DNA of 64,000 bases from Streptomyces spororaveus. GTDB lineage: Bacteria > Actinomycetota > Actinomycetes > Streptomycetales > Streptomycetaceae. A program made the position numbers and the translations under genes. The stretch is taken from assembly GCF_016755875.1 (NCBI RefSeq), contig NZ_BNED01000005.1, forward strand, positions 3,451,001-3,515,000. Reading direction: 5' to 3'. Below, one piece after another: positions 9,925 through 17,604 of the stretch (within the stretch, counting starts at the first letter, position 1; every line of letters starts with the position of its first letter). Under the pieces are notes generated by a model. That model made no database searches, was not told the origin of the DNA, and saw nothing but the letters and a program-made list of their open reading frames with translations.

Positions 9925-10725
9925 GAGGTCCGCCGAGTCCACGTCGTTCTGCACGTACCGGGTGGCAGGGGCCGAGACGCCGGCGCCGTTGCGGGCGACG
10001 ACGGAGTAGGCGTAGTCCTGATGCGGCGACACCTGGACGTCGAGCAACCGGGTGCCCGTCACCGTGGCGAGGAGGGTGCCGTTCCGGCTGACCTGGTAGT
10101 CGGCGGCGCCGGCCGAGGCGCTCCACTGGAGGACCACCCGTGAGCCATGGGCCAACACCGCGATTCCGGCCGGAGCGGCCGGTGCGGACTGCGGTGGCGG
10201 GGGGACGTCCGCCAGGTCCTTGAAGTGGATGTACTGGAACGCTCCCGTCGGGACGGTGCGTTCGTTGTATCTGCCGTCGTAGCCGTGGTTGTACTCCTCG
10301 ATGGTCACCGTGCCGTTGCCTACGGACTCCACCCAGGCGACGTGTCCCACGCCCAGGGCGACGGCGCCCCTGGCGGGGATGTTGTCGACGCGGAAGCCCA
10401 GAGCCCTGGCCCGGTTCCCCCAGTCGGTGGCGTCGGCGTGGAACGGCATGCCGAAGCCGTTCCGGCTCTGCAGGCGCCAGGCGACGAAGCTGGTGCACTC
10501 CCGGTTGAACATGCCCCAGTCGTCGGACACCGAGTCCATGGGGACGTTTCGCCACTTCGCGGGGTAGTCGTCGCTCCAGGCGGATGCCGACGGTACGGCC
10601 ACCACGGAGAACAGCGACGTCAGCAGGACCGTCACGAGGACGCTCACGACACGACGAAGTACGTGGCGGGCAACCGGCAGTCTCCGGTCGCGTAGGGGCG
10701 GTATACCGGACGGGACCACAGTCAT
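8755..10725 (-). CDS. Secreted CHAP-domain protein with fibronectin III domain and four 97-residue repeats
   Basis: The 656-residue protein opens with a basic stretch and a signal peptide (VVSVLVTVLLTSLFSVVAV, cut near ASA at 47-49). A CHAP (Cys/His amidase-peptidase) domain follows at ~50-170, with candidate nucleophile Cys77 (NRECTSFVAW), His128 (GVGHVAWVE) and Glu143/Asn146. A fibronectin type III-like domain spans ~182-258. Residues ~268-656 are four 97-residue repeats, each made of two similar ~48-residue halves (RAYLSTKDG... and RAWLANADG...), each half with two cysteines and a WGY/LGY end. Start ATG 10725 has AAGGAGGG upstream. Likely role: cell-wall hydrolysis or wall/surface binding outside the cell; the repeat function is unknown. 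Confidence 0.9.
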   Translation of the reverse strand: MTVVPSGIPPLRDRRLPVARHVLRRVVSVLVTVLLTSLFSVVAVPSASAWSDDYPAKWRNVPMDSVSDDWGMFNRECTSFVAWRLQSRNGFGMPFHADATDWGNRARALGFRVDNIPARGAVALGVGHVAWVESVGNGTVTIEEYNHGYDGRYNERTVPTGAFQYIHFKDLADVPPPPQSAPAAPAGIAVLAHGSRVVLQWSASAGAADYQVSRNGTLLATVTGTRLLDVQVSPHQDYAYSVVARNGAGVSAPATRYVQNDVDSADLAYLSTKDGPAECGRAGDQGAQKLVCSVLKPTGWVTAYSAPNDWGYASDRAWLANADGSVSYCRRVGAGDQVLCDRFDGSAWTSSMSPHFDLGYHENRAYLSTKDGPAVCGRAGDQGSQGLVCSVLKSSGWVSRYAAPNDWGYASDRAWLANADGSVSYCRRVGAGDQVLCDRFDGSAWTSSMSPHFDLGYHENRAYLSTKDGPAVCGRAGDQGSQGLVCSVLKSSGWVSRYAAPNDWGYASDRAWLANADGSVSYCRRVGAGDQVLCDRFDGSAWTSSMSPHFDLGYHENRAYLSTKDGPAVCGRAGDQGSQGLVCSVLKSSGWVSRYAAPNDWGYASDRAWLANADGSVSYCRRVGAGDQVLCDRFDGSAWTSSMSPHYDLGYPDTFA

Positions 10726-10964
10726 CGAACCCTCCTTCAGGCCCCTCCCGCCGTGCGGTCACACGGCTCCAGGGCGCTGGAGCATCCTGGAGCCCACCGT
10801 GTGATCAGATCGGACAACCGGCTGAATTCACTCGGACGGGCTAGTCGCCTGAAGATCGGATTCGGTGATGGAAGACGGAAGACGGAAGGCCCGATCGGGC
10901 CGGGCTCCGAAAAGCCCGGCATGATCGGCACGGCCCACAGCGGCCGGCGGCCGGGGTCCTGCGA
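10726..10964. promoter_or_regulatory. Promoter region of the CHAP gene
   Basis: These 239 bp precede the CHAP gene and follow the DeoR-type gene, both on the minus strand. Apart from the ribosome-binding site next to 10725 the content is uneven, with a C+T-poor, AT-richer segment near 10820-10880. No convincing hairpin or operator was found. Confidence 0.3.
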
Positions 10965-11915
10965 CTAACGGCGGCGCATGTCGGCGACCCGTGCCCGATC
11001 CCCCGGCTGGGGCTCCGGCAGCATGCCCGCGGCCCGCAACTGCGCCGCCGGTCCGCCCCGCCGCTGTACCGGCAGGGGCGAGTCGCGGCGCGGCCGCCGG
11101 CCCTGCATTGCGTCCACACCGCCGGAGGGCACCGCCCCGCCGGCCACGGTGATCTGCACGCCCTGGTCCGCCAGTGCCTGCAGCTCCGTACCCGCCCGGT
11201 CGTCGTGCGGCGGCGGCTCGTCCGTGACCAGCCGCGTCATCACGTCGGTGGGCACGGTCTGGAACATGGTGTCGGTACCGAGCTTCGTGTGGTCGGCCAG
11301 CACCACCACCTCCGCCGCCGCCTGCACCAGCGCCCGGTCCACGCTGGCGGACAGCATGTTGGACGTGGACAGCCCGCGCTCGGCGGTCAGACCGCTGCCC
11401 GACAGGAAGGCCCGGGAGACCCGCAGCCCCTGGAGGGACTGCTCGGCCCCGCTGCCCACGAGGGCGTAGTTGGACCCGCGCAGGGTTCCGCCGGTCATGA
11501 CCACTTCCACCCGGTTCGCGTGGGCCAGGGCCTGGGCGACGAGCAGCGAGTTGGTGACGACGGTCAGTCCGGGCACGCGGGCGAGCCGGCGGGCCAGCTC
11601 CTGGGTCGTGGTGCCCGCGCCGACGACGACGGCCTCGCCCTCTTCCACGAGGGAGGCCGCGACATCGGCAATGGCGGTCTTCTCCGCCGTCGCGAGATGG
11701 GACTTTTGCGGAAAGCCGGACTCCCGCGTGAAACCGCCCGGCAAGACCGCACCGCCGTGTCGGCGGTCGAGGAGTCCTTCTGCCTCCAGTGCCCGCACGT
11801 CCCGCCGTACGGTCACTTCGGAGGTCTGGACGACGCGGGCGAGCTCCCGGAGCGATACCGCTCCGTTGGCCCGCACCATTTCGAGGATCAATTGGCGACG
11901 TTCTGCAGCGAACAC
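10965..11915 (-). CDS. DeoR-family transcriptional regulator
   Basis: The 316-residue protein has an N-terminal winged helix (RRQLILEMVRANGAVSLRELARVVQTSEVTVRRDVRALEAEGLLDRRHGG, residues ~6-55). A DeoR sugar-sensor domain with the isomerase-like fold follows, containing VVVGAGTTTQELARRL, VTNSLLVAQALA and VMTGGTLRG. The sensor domain binds a phosphorylated sugar in characterised relatives. The last ~60 residues are Arg/Pro-rich and lack family resemblance. No gene is transcribed with it. A link to the nearby nucleoside genes is tempting, but its own upstream region lacks the CTACGCGCGTAG site found there. Confidence 0.9.
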   Translation of the reverse strand: MFAAERRQLILEMVRANGAVSLRELARVVQTSEVTVRRDVRALEAEGLLDRRHGGAVLPGGFTRESGFPQKSHLATAEKTAIADVAASLVEEGEAVVVGAGTTTQELARRLARVPGLTVVTNSLLVAQALAHANRVEVVMTGGTLRGSNYALVGSGAEQSLQGLRVSRAFLSGSGLTAERGLSTSNMLSASVDRALVQAAAEVVVLADHTKLGTDTMFQTVPTDVMTRLVTDEPPPHDDRAGTELQALADQGVQITVAGGAVPSGGVDAMQGRRPRRDSPLPVQRRGGPAAQLRAAGMLPEPQPGDRARVADMRRR

Positions 11916-12050
11916 GAAACTGACAGTAACCCCAACGACCGTCTGCTTTCAGCTCTTTGCGCCGGAATACCGAAGTTGTCCATAAGGTGGGGCGACTAGT
12001 GGTATACGCGGCCCGAGCGTTACGTGAACATCTCGCCATGAATCCGCGCC

Positions 12051-12080
12051 CCGCCCCAAACTCCTTACGGTGTGGGGCGG
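12051..12080. terminator. Hairpin after lpdA
   Basis: CCGCCCCA (12051-12058) and TGGGGCGG (12073-12080) form an 8-bp stem just past the lpdA stop codon at 12091. The stem is short and has no T-tract. Confidence 0.45.
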
Positions 12081-12090
12081 TTAGCGGGGC

Positions 12091-13530
12091 TCAGGCCTCG
12101 CCGGCGGCCTTCCGCGTGTGCAGCTGACGGGCCACCTCGGCGATCGATCCCGAGAGCGAGGGGTACACGGTGAACGCTTTTGCGATCTGCTCGACCGTCA
12201 GATTGTTGTCGACCGCGATCGAGATGGGGTGGATCAGCTCGCTCGCGCGCGGGGAGACGACCACGCCGCCGACGACGATCCCGGTGCCCGGGCGGCAGAA
12301 CAGCTTCACGAAGCCGTCCCGGATGCCCTGCATCTTGGCGCGCGGGTTGCGCAGCAGCGGGAGCTTCACCACGCGGGCCTCGATCTTGCCCGCGTCCACG
12401 TCCGCCTGGGTGTAGCCGACGGTGGCGATCTCGGGGTCGGTGAAGACGTTCGAGGAGACCGTCTTGAGGTTCAGCGGGGCCACCGCGTCACCGAGGAAGT
12501 GGTACATCGCGATGCGCCCCTGCATCGCCGCGACCGACGCGAGCGCGAAGACGCCCGTGACGTCACCGGCGGCGTACACGCCGGGCGCGGAGGTGCGCGA
12601 GACCTTGTCGGTCCAGATGTGCCCGGAGTCCTTGAGCCGGACCCCGGACTCCTCCAGGTTCATGTTCTTCGTGTTGGGGATCGCGCCGACCGCCATCAGG
12701 CAGTGCGTACCGGTCAGCACGCGGCCGTCGGAGAGGGTGACCTCGACCCGGTCGCCCACCCGCTTGGCGGACTCGGCGCGCGAGCGTCCGACGACGTTCA
12801 TGCCGCGGCGCCGGAAGACGTCCTCCAGCACGGCGGCGGCGTCCGGGTCCTCGCCGGGGAGCACGCGGTCGCGGGAGGACACGAGGGTCACCCGGGAGCC
12901 GAGGGCCTGGTAGGCGCCCGCGAACTCGGCGCCGGTCACACCGGAGCCGACCACGATGAGCTCCTCGGGGAGCTCGTCGAGGTCGTAGACCTGGGTCCAG
13001 TTCAGGATCCGCTCGCCGTCGGGCATGGCGTCGGGGATCTCGCGCGGGGTGCCGCCGGTCGCGATCAGGACGGCGTCCGCGGTCAGGATCGTCTCGGACC
13101 CGTCGGCGGCGGTGACGATGACGTCCCGGGTGCCGTCGATGCCCTGCGGCCCGCCGAGCTTGGCGCGGCCGCGCACCACGCGGGCGCCGGCCCGGGTGAC
13201 GGAGGCGGTGATGTCGTGCGACTGGGCGAGCGCGAGGCGCTTGACGCGCCGGTTCACCTTGCCGAGGTCCACGCCGACGACGCGCGCGGCCTGCTCGATG
13301 TGCGGGGTGTCGTCCGCCACGACGATGCCGAGCTCCTCGTACGAGGAGTCGAAGGTCGTCATCACCTCGGCGGTCGCGATCAGAGTCTTGGAGGGCACGC
13401 AGTCGGTCAGGACCGATGCCCCGCCCAGACCGTCGCAGTCCACGACGGTCACCTCCGCGCCGAGCTGGGCCCCCACCAGGGCTGCCTCATACCCGCCGGG
13501 TCCGCCGCCGATGATCACGATCCGGGTCAC
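12091..13530 (-). CDS. lpdA: NAD(P)H-quinone dehydrogenase, LpdA-type flavoprotein
   Basis: The 479-residue protein belongs to the disulfide-reductase flavoprotein family: N-terminal FAD motif IVIIGGGPGGYEAA, NAD(P) motif VVGSGVTGAEFAGAY near residue 190, AAGDVTG near 320 and a C-terminal dimerisation domain. The redox motif, normally GGTCxxxGCxPSK, reads GGASVLTDCVPSK, so the first cysteine is gone and no active-site disulfide can form. The C-terminal His-Glu pair typical of lipoamide dehydrogenases is also not apparent. This pattern is known from mycobacterial LpdA, a quinone reductase. The start is a GTG at 13530 without a strong ribosome-binding site. It should not serve pyruvate dehydrogenase. 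Confidence 0.9.
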   Translation of the reverse strand: MTRIVIIGGGPGGYEAALVGAQLGAEVTVVDCDGLGGASVLTDCVPSKTLIATAEVMTTFDSSYEELGIVVADDTPHIEQAARVVGVDLGKVNRRVKRLALAQSHDITASVTRAGARVVRGRAKLGGPQGIDGTRDVIVTAADGSETILTADAVLIATGGTPREIPDAMPDGERILNWTQVYDLDELPEELIVVGSGVTGAEFAGAYQALGSRVTLVSSRDRVLPGEDPDAAAVLEDVFRRRGMNVVGRSRAESAKRVGDRVEVTLSDGRVLTGTHCLMAVGAIPNTKNMNLEESGVRLKDSGHIWTDKVSRTSAPGVYAAGDVTGVFALASVAAMQGRIAMYHFLGDAVAPLNLKTVSSNVFTDPEIATVGYTQADVDAGKIEARVVKLPLLRNPRAKMQGIRDGFVKLFCRPGTGIVVGGVVVSPRASELIHPISIAVDNNLTVEQIAKAFTVYPSLSGSIAEVARQLHTRKAAGEA

Positions 13531-13703
13531 GAAAAGTCCGCCTCACGTCTACCCGGCCGGCTGCCGCCCCGGCCGGTGTTCCGGGGGGTCTCCCCGGGGG
13601 ATGCATTCCGTGCTCCATTGTCCCGCACGCTTCAAGGTGCTTCGCGCCCGGTCCCGCCATCCGGGCACGCGTGCACCGGCACCCCTCCCGTACTCTCGAC
13701 CCC

Positions 13704-14141
13704 ATGTCGCTCTACGCCGCGTACGCCGGCAACCTCGACCCGCGGCTGATGACGCGCCGCGCTCCGCATTCGCCGCTGCGCGGCACGGGCTGGATCAACG
13801 ACTGGCGGCTGACCTTCGGCGGCGAGCAGATGGGCTGGGAGGGTGCTCTCGCGACGATCGTCGAGGCCCCGCGCCACCAGGTCTTCGTCGCGCTGTACGA
13901 CATCGCGCCGCTGGACGAGGACTCGATGGACCGCTGGGAGGGTGTCGGACTCGACATCTACCGCCGGATGCGGGTGCGCGTGCACACGCTGGACGGCGAG
14001 GAGGCGGCCTGGGTGTACGTCCTGAACGGCTACGAGGGCGGTCTCCCGTCGGCCCGCTACCTGGGCGAGATCGCGGACGCCGCCGAATCGGCGGGCGCCC
14101 CCCACGACTACGTGATGGAAATCCGCAAGCGCCCCTGCTGA
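13704..14141 (+). CDS. Gamma-glutamylcyclotransferase-like protein
   Basis: The 145-residue protein begins SLYAAYAGNLDPRLM, the family's substrate loop (YxxYGxNL-like), and continues FVALYDIAPLDEDSMDRWEGVGLDIYRR, where the acidic residues fit the catalytic Glu region. Relatives cyclise gamma-glutamyl compounds to 5-oxoproline or act on related amines. The substrate here is not known. ATG 13704 is chosen because TACTCT at 13691-13696 is a -10-like box 7 nt earlier, which suggests a leaderless mRNA. Confidence 0.85.
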   Translation: MSLYAAYAGNLDPRLMTRRAPHSPLRGTGWINDWRLTFGGEQMGWEGALATIVEAPRHQVFVALYDIAPLDEDSMDRWEGVGLDIYRRMRVRVHTLDGEEAAWVYVLNGYEGGLPSARYLGEIADAAESAGAPHDYVMEIRKRPC

Positions 14142-14224
14142 GCCCCGCCCCGGGTCCGCCACCCCTCGGGGACGTTTCGGCGGAAACGACAAGGCAACGA
14201 TCCGAACACCGTGAGCTGTGCCAT

Positions 14225-14236
14225 CTACGCGCGTAG
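14225..14236. promoter_or_regulatory. CTACGCGCGTAG operator before purine nucleoside phosphorylase
   Basis: A perfect 12-bp palindrome lies 25 bp before the GTG start at 14262. A -10-like TACGCT (14249-14254) follows 12 nt later, so the site covers the position expected for the -35 element. The same palindrome precedes five other nucleoside genes in this window. Confidence 0.8.
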
Positions 14237-14261
14237 CCGGAAAGCGGTTACGCTCGTCCGC

Positions 14262-15068
14262 GTGAACGCATCTGTTACCGACCCCTTCGCCGCCGCCGAC
14301 GCCGCAGCCGCCCGCCTGCGTGAGCTGACCGGCGTGGACACCCACGATGTCGCCCTCGTCATGGGCTCCGGATGGGCCCCCGCCGCAGAGGCGCTCGGCG
14401 CCCCCGAGGCCGAGTTCCTCGTCACCGAGCTGCCCGGCTTCCCGCCCGCCGCCGTCGAGGGCCACGGCGGCAAGATCCGCTCGTACAAGATCGGCGACAA
14501 GCGCGCCCTGGTCTTCCTCGGCCGGACCCACTACTACGAGGGCCGCGGCGTCGCCGCCGTCGCCCACGGCGTGCGCACCGCCGTCGCCGCCGGCTGCAAG
14601 ACCGTCGTCCTGACCAACGGCTGCGGCGGTCTGCGCGAGGGCATGAAGCCCGGCCAGCCCGTCCTGATCAGCGACCACCTCAACCTGACGGCCACCTCGC
14701 CGATCGTCGGCGCGAACTTCGTCGACCTCACCGACCTGTACTCGCCGCGCCTGCGCGCGGTGTGCAAGGAGATCGACGCGAGCCTCGAAGAGGGCGTCTA
14801 CGTCCAGTTCCCCGGCCCGCACTACGAGACCCCGGCCGAGATCAACATGATCCGCGTCATGGGCGCCGACCTGGTCGGCATGTCCACCGTGCTGGAGGCC
14901 ATCGCCGCCCGTGAGGCCGGCGCCGAGGTGCTCGGCATCTCCCTGGTCACCAACCTGGCGGCGGGCCTGTCCGGCGAGCCGCTGAACCACGAAGAGGTCC
15001 TCCAGGCCGGCCGCGACTCGGCCGTCCGCATGGGCACGCTGCTGACGCAGGTCCTCGCCCGCATCTGA
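14262..15068 (+). CDS. punA: Purine-nucleoside phosphorylase (trimeric type)
   Basis: The 268-residue enzyme cleaves purine (deoxy)ribonucleosides with phosphate to free base and (deoxy)ribose-1-phosphate in the cytosol. It matches the human/actinobacterial trimeric class rather than Deo[15 protein letters not shown] near residue 30, GRTHYYEG (phosphate site) near 87, [14 protein letters not shown] near 115, [25 protein letters not shown] near 185 with the purine-site Glu and Met, and [19 protein letters not shown] near 230. GTG 14262 fits a leaderless promoter. The mutase that handles its product follows 28 bp later. Confidence 0.95.
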   Translation: MNASVTDPFAAADAAAARLRELTGVDTHDVALVMGSGWAPAAEALGAPEAEFLVTELPGFPPAAVEGHGGKIRSYKIGDKRALVFLGRTHYYEGRGVAAVAHGVRTAVAAGCKTVVLTNGCGGLREGMKPGQPVLISDHLNLTATSPIVGANFVDLTDLYSPRLRAVCKEIDASLEEGVYVQFPGPHYETPAEINMIRVMGADLVGMSTVLEAIAAREAGAEVLGISLVTNLAAGLSGEPLNHEEVLQAGRDSAVRMGTLLTQVLARI

Positions 15069-15096
15069 TCGACGTACGAGAGCTAAGGCGGAAGCA

Positions 15097-16755
15097 GTGC
15101 AGGAACAGGCACAGGCACAGGACGACCTGATCATCCGGGCGCAGGCCTGGCTGGCCGAGGACCCGGACCCGGAGACGGCCGCGGAACTGGCCGCGCTCAT
15201 CGGAGCCGGCGACACCGCGGAGCTCGCGGACCGCTTCTCGGGCACCCTGCAGTTCGGCACCGCCGGACTGCGCGGTGAGATCGGCGCCGGCCCGATGCGG
15301 ATGAACCGCGGCGTGGTCATCCGGGCCGCGGCGGGCCTCGCGGCCTACCTGAAGGCCCAGGGCCACGACGGCGGCCTGGTCGTCGTCGGCTACGACGCCC
15401 GCTACAAGTCGGCGGACTTCGCCCGCGACACCGCGGCCGTCATGACCGGCGCCGGGCTGCGCGCGGCCCTCCTGCCCCGCCCCCTGCCGACGCCCGTCCT
15501 CGCGTACGCGATAAGGCACCTCGGCGCCGTCGCCGGCGTCGAGGTGACCGCGAGCCACAACCCGCCCCGGGACAACGGCTACAAGGTCTACCTCGGCGAC
15601 GGCTCGCAGATCGTCTCCCCGGCCGACACCGAGATCGCGGCGCAGATCGCGGCGGTCGAGAAGCTGGCCGACGTACCGCGCCCGGAGTCCGGCTGGCAGG
15701 AGCTCGGCGACGAGGTCCTGGAGGCGTACCTGGCGCGCACGGACGCCGTCCTGACCCCCGGCTCCCCCCGGGGCGTGCGGACCGTCTACACGGCCATGCA
15801 CGGCGTCGGCAAGGACGTCGTCATGGCGGCCTTCGCCCGGCACGGCTTCCCGGAGCCGGTGCTCGTCGCCGAGCAGGCCGAGCCCGACCCGGCCTTCCCG
15901 ACCGTGGCGTTCCCGAACCCGGAGGAGCCGGGCGCGATGGACCTGGCCTTCGCGAAGGCCGCCGAGGTCCAGCCCGACATCGTGATCGCCAACGACCCGG
16001 ACGCGGACCGCTGCGCGGTGGCCGTGCCCACCGCGGACGGCTGGCGGATGCTGCGCGGCGACGAGGTCGGCGCGCTGCTGGCGGCGCACCTGGTCCACAA
16101 GGGCGCGCGGGGCGTCTTCGCCGAGTCCATCGTCTCCTCCAGCCTCCTGGGCCGGATCGCGGAGGCGGCGGGCGTCGGTTACGAGGAGACCCTCACCGGC
16201 TTCAAGTGGATCGCCCGCGTCGAGGGCCTGCGCTACGGCTACGAGGAGGCGCTCGGCTACTGCGTGGACCCCGAGGGCGTCCGCGACAAGGACGGCGTCA
16301 CCGCCGCCCTGCTGGTGGCGGAGCTGGCCTCGGTGCTCAAGGAGCAGGGCCGCACCCTGACCGACCTGCTGGACGACCTGGCGATGGCCCACGGGCTGCA
16401 CGCCACGGACCAGCTGTCGGTGCGCGTCTCGGACCTGTCGGTCATCGCGGACGCGATGGCGGCGCTCCGCGCGCAGCCGCCGGTGTCCCTGGCGGGGCTG
16501 CGGGTGGTCTCGGCGGAGGACCTGTCCAAGGGCACGGAGTCCCTCCCGCCCACGGACGGCCTGCGCTACTACCTGGACGGCGCGTACAAGGCCCGGGTCA
16601 TCGCCCGCCCGTCGGGTACCGAGCCCAAGCTGAAGTGCTACCTGGAGGTCGTGGTCCCGGTGGCCGAGGCCTCCGACCTGGCGGCGGCCCGCGTCCGCGG
16701 CCAGGAGGTCCTGGACGCGATCAAGAAGGACCTCTCCGCGGCCATGGGCATCTGA
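15097..16755 (+). CDS. Phosphohexomutase/phosphopentomutase family enzyme
   Basis: The 552-residue alpha-D-phosphohexomutase has four domains. The phosphoserine loop is TASHNPPRDNGYK near residue 150, the Mg site DPDADRCAV near 302, the sugar-binding loop GDEVGALLAAH follows, and the phosphate-binding loop RPSGTEPKLKCY is near 508. Members move phosphate between C1 and C6 of hexoses, and some act on ribose. Because it sits 28 bp after purine nucleoside phosphorylase, I infer it converts (deoxy)ribose-1-phosphate to the 5-phosphate needed by DeoC. No separate deoB is present in the window. The GTG start has AAGGCGGAAG upstream. It is slightly long for the family because of an N-terminal helix. 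Confidence 0.9.
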   Translation: MQEQAQAQDDLIIRAQAWLAEDPDPETAAELAALIGAGDTAELADRFSGTLQFGTAGLRGEIGAGPMRMNRGVVIRAAAGLAAYLKAQGHDGGLVVVGYDARYKSADFARDTAAVMTGAGLRAALLPRPLPTPVLAYAIRHLGAVAGVEVTASHNPPRDNGYKVYLGDGSQIVSPADTEIAAQIAAVEKLADVPRPESGWQELGDEVLEAYLARTDAVLTPGSPRGVRTVYTAMHGVGKDVVMAAFARHGFPEPVLVAEQAEPDPAFPTVAFPNPEEPGAMDLAFAKAAEVQPDIVIANDPDADRCAVAVPTADGWRMLRGDEVGALLAAHLVHKGARGVFAESIVSSSLLGRIAEAAGVGYEETLTGFKWIARVEGLRYGYEEALGYCVDPEGVRDKDGVTAALLVAELASVLKEQGRTLTDLLDDLAMAHGLHATDQLSVRVSDLSVIADAMAALRAQPPVSLAGLRVVSAEDLSKGTESLPPTDGLRYYLDGAYKARVIARPSGTEPKLKCYLEVVVPVAEASDLAAARVRGQEVLDAIKKDLSAAMGI

Positions 16756-16865
16756 CCTTCTTCCGCGGCGCTCTCGCGCCCCGGTTCCAGGGGGCCGCAC
16801 CGGCTTCGTGCCGCCGCGCCCGACTCCGTCCGTCGGGCGCGCGGCCGGGGCTTCGGCCCCCGCCC

Positions 16866-16899
16866 GGCCCGGTCCCGCCCCGTCCGGCGGGACCGGGCC
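16866..16899. terminator. Bidirectional terminator between the mutase and the AfsQ operon
   Basis: A perfect 14-bp stem (GGCCCGGTCCCGCC and complement) with a 6-nt loop lies between two convergent genes. Further GC-rich inverted repeats flank it. Confidence 0.75.
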
Positions 16900-16965
16900 T
16901 TCGGCTTCCCCCGGCCCCCCGAGCCCCGGCCCGGGGGGCCGGTGGCGTGCCGGAGGGGGAAGAGG

Positions 16966-17604
16966 TCAGGACGGGGTGGGGGTCGGGCGGACCAGTTCGC
17001 CCAGTGTCGGCACCGACTCCGGCCGGGAGCGGACCGCTTCCGTGCACTCCCACGCCCGCGGCGGGTCCTCGTCCGGCCCGCCCAGGATCACCGGGCCCGG
17101 GTCCGCCTTCAGGGCCTCGCTGCCCGCCAGCGTGCACACGATCTGCGAGAGCGCCACCGGCGGCAGGTCCTCCGGCTTGCGGCTGAGCCGCACCGTGCCC
17201 GCCGGGTCGCCCGCCCTCGGCGTGCCCGCCGACAGCCCCGCCGGGACCTCGCTCGTGAAGCCGGCGTCCCGCTCGTCCGAGGTCGGCGTCCGTTCCAGCG
17301 CTTCGAGCAGCGCCTGCGCGACCATCGCCAGCGGGTCCCGTACGGGCTTCTTCTCCGGCATCGGAACCACGCGTTCCACGCCGACCAGCTGCGAACCGCA
17401 GACCAGTTCCACCGTGGCCCGGAAGCCCTGCACCCCGCTCGGCTGCTCCTGCGTGTCGCACGACACGCGCGACGGGGCCGCGCCCACGTCCACCGGCACG
17501 GTCGTCGCACGGATCCCGCAGGCCGAGGTCGCGAGCAGCGCGACCAGGGCGAACGGGACCAGCACCACCGGTACCGCCGGCACAGCCCTACGCACCCTCG
17601 TCAC
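16966..17604 (-). CDS. Lipoprotein of the AfsQ operon
   Basis: The 212-residue protein has a basic N-terminus, a hydrophobic stretch and a lipobox (LLATSAC, lipid-bearing Cys near residue 29), so it is anchored on the outer face of the membrane. The rest holds several cysteines (SCDTQEQP, LVCGSQ, IVCTLAG, WECTEA), probably paired outside the cell. No catalytic motif is seen. Its start overlaps the end of afsQ2 by 17 bp, so it is translated from the same mRNA. In S. coelicolor a lipoprotein gene also follows afsQ2. A role as accessory to signal sensing is inferred from position only. Confidence 0.85.
   Translation of the reverse strand: MTRVRRAVPAVPVVLVPFALVALLATSACGIRATTVPVDVGAAPSRVSCDTQEQPSGVQGFRATVELVCGSQLVGVERVVPMPEKKPVRDPLAMVAQALLEALERTPTSDERDAGFTSEVPAGLSAGTPRAGDPAGTVRLSRKPEDLPPVALSQIVCTLAGSEALKADPGPVILGGPDEDPPRAWECTEAVRSRPESVPTLGELVRPTPTPS

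Noticed and set aside
8635..10143. A 502-codon plus-strand frame full of Arg/Pro/His repeats
   Set aside because: It is the antisense of the CHAP repeats. It has no ribosome-binding site, and its amino-acid composition is typical of a shadow frame in GC-rich DNA.
10965..11915. The DeoR-type gene as the regulator of the nucleoside sites
   Set aside because: Not excluded, but there is no site in its own upstream region, and the operator form does not suit DeoR proteins. Position alone is too weak.
16756..16965. Several stacked GC-rich inverted repeats that might be a mobile repeat
   Set aside because: They lie between convergent genes and are best explained as terminators. No target-site duplication was seen.
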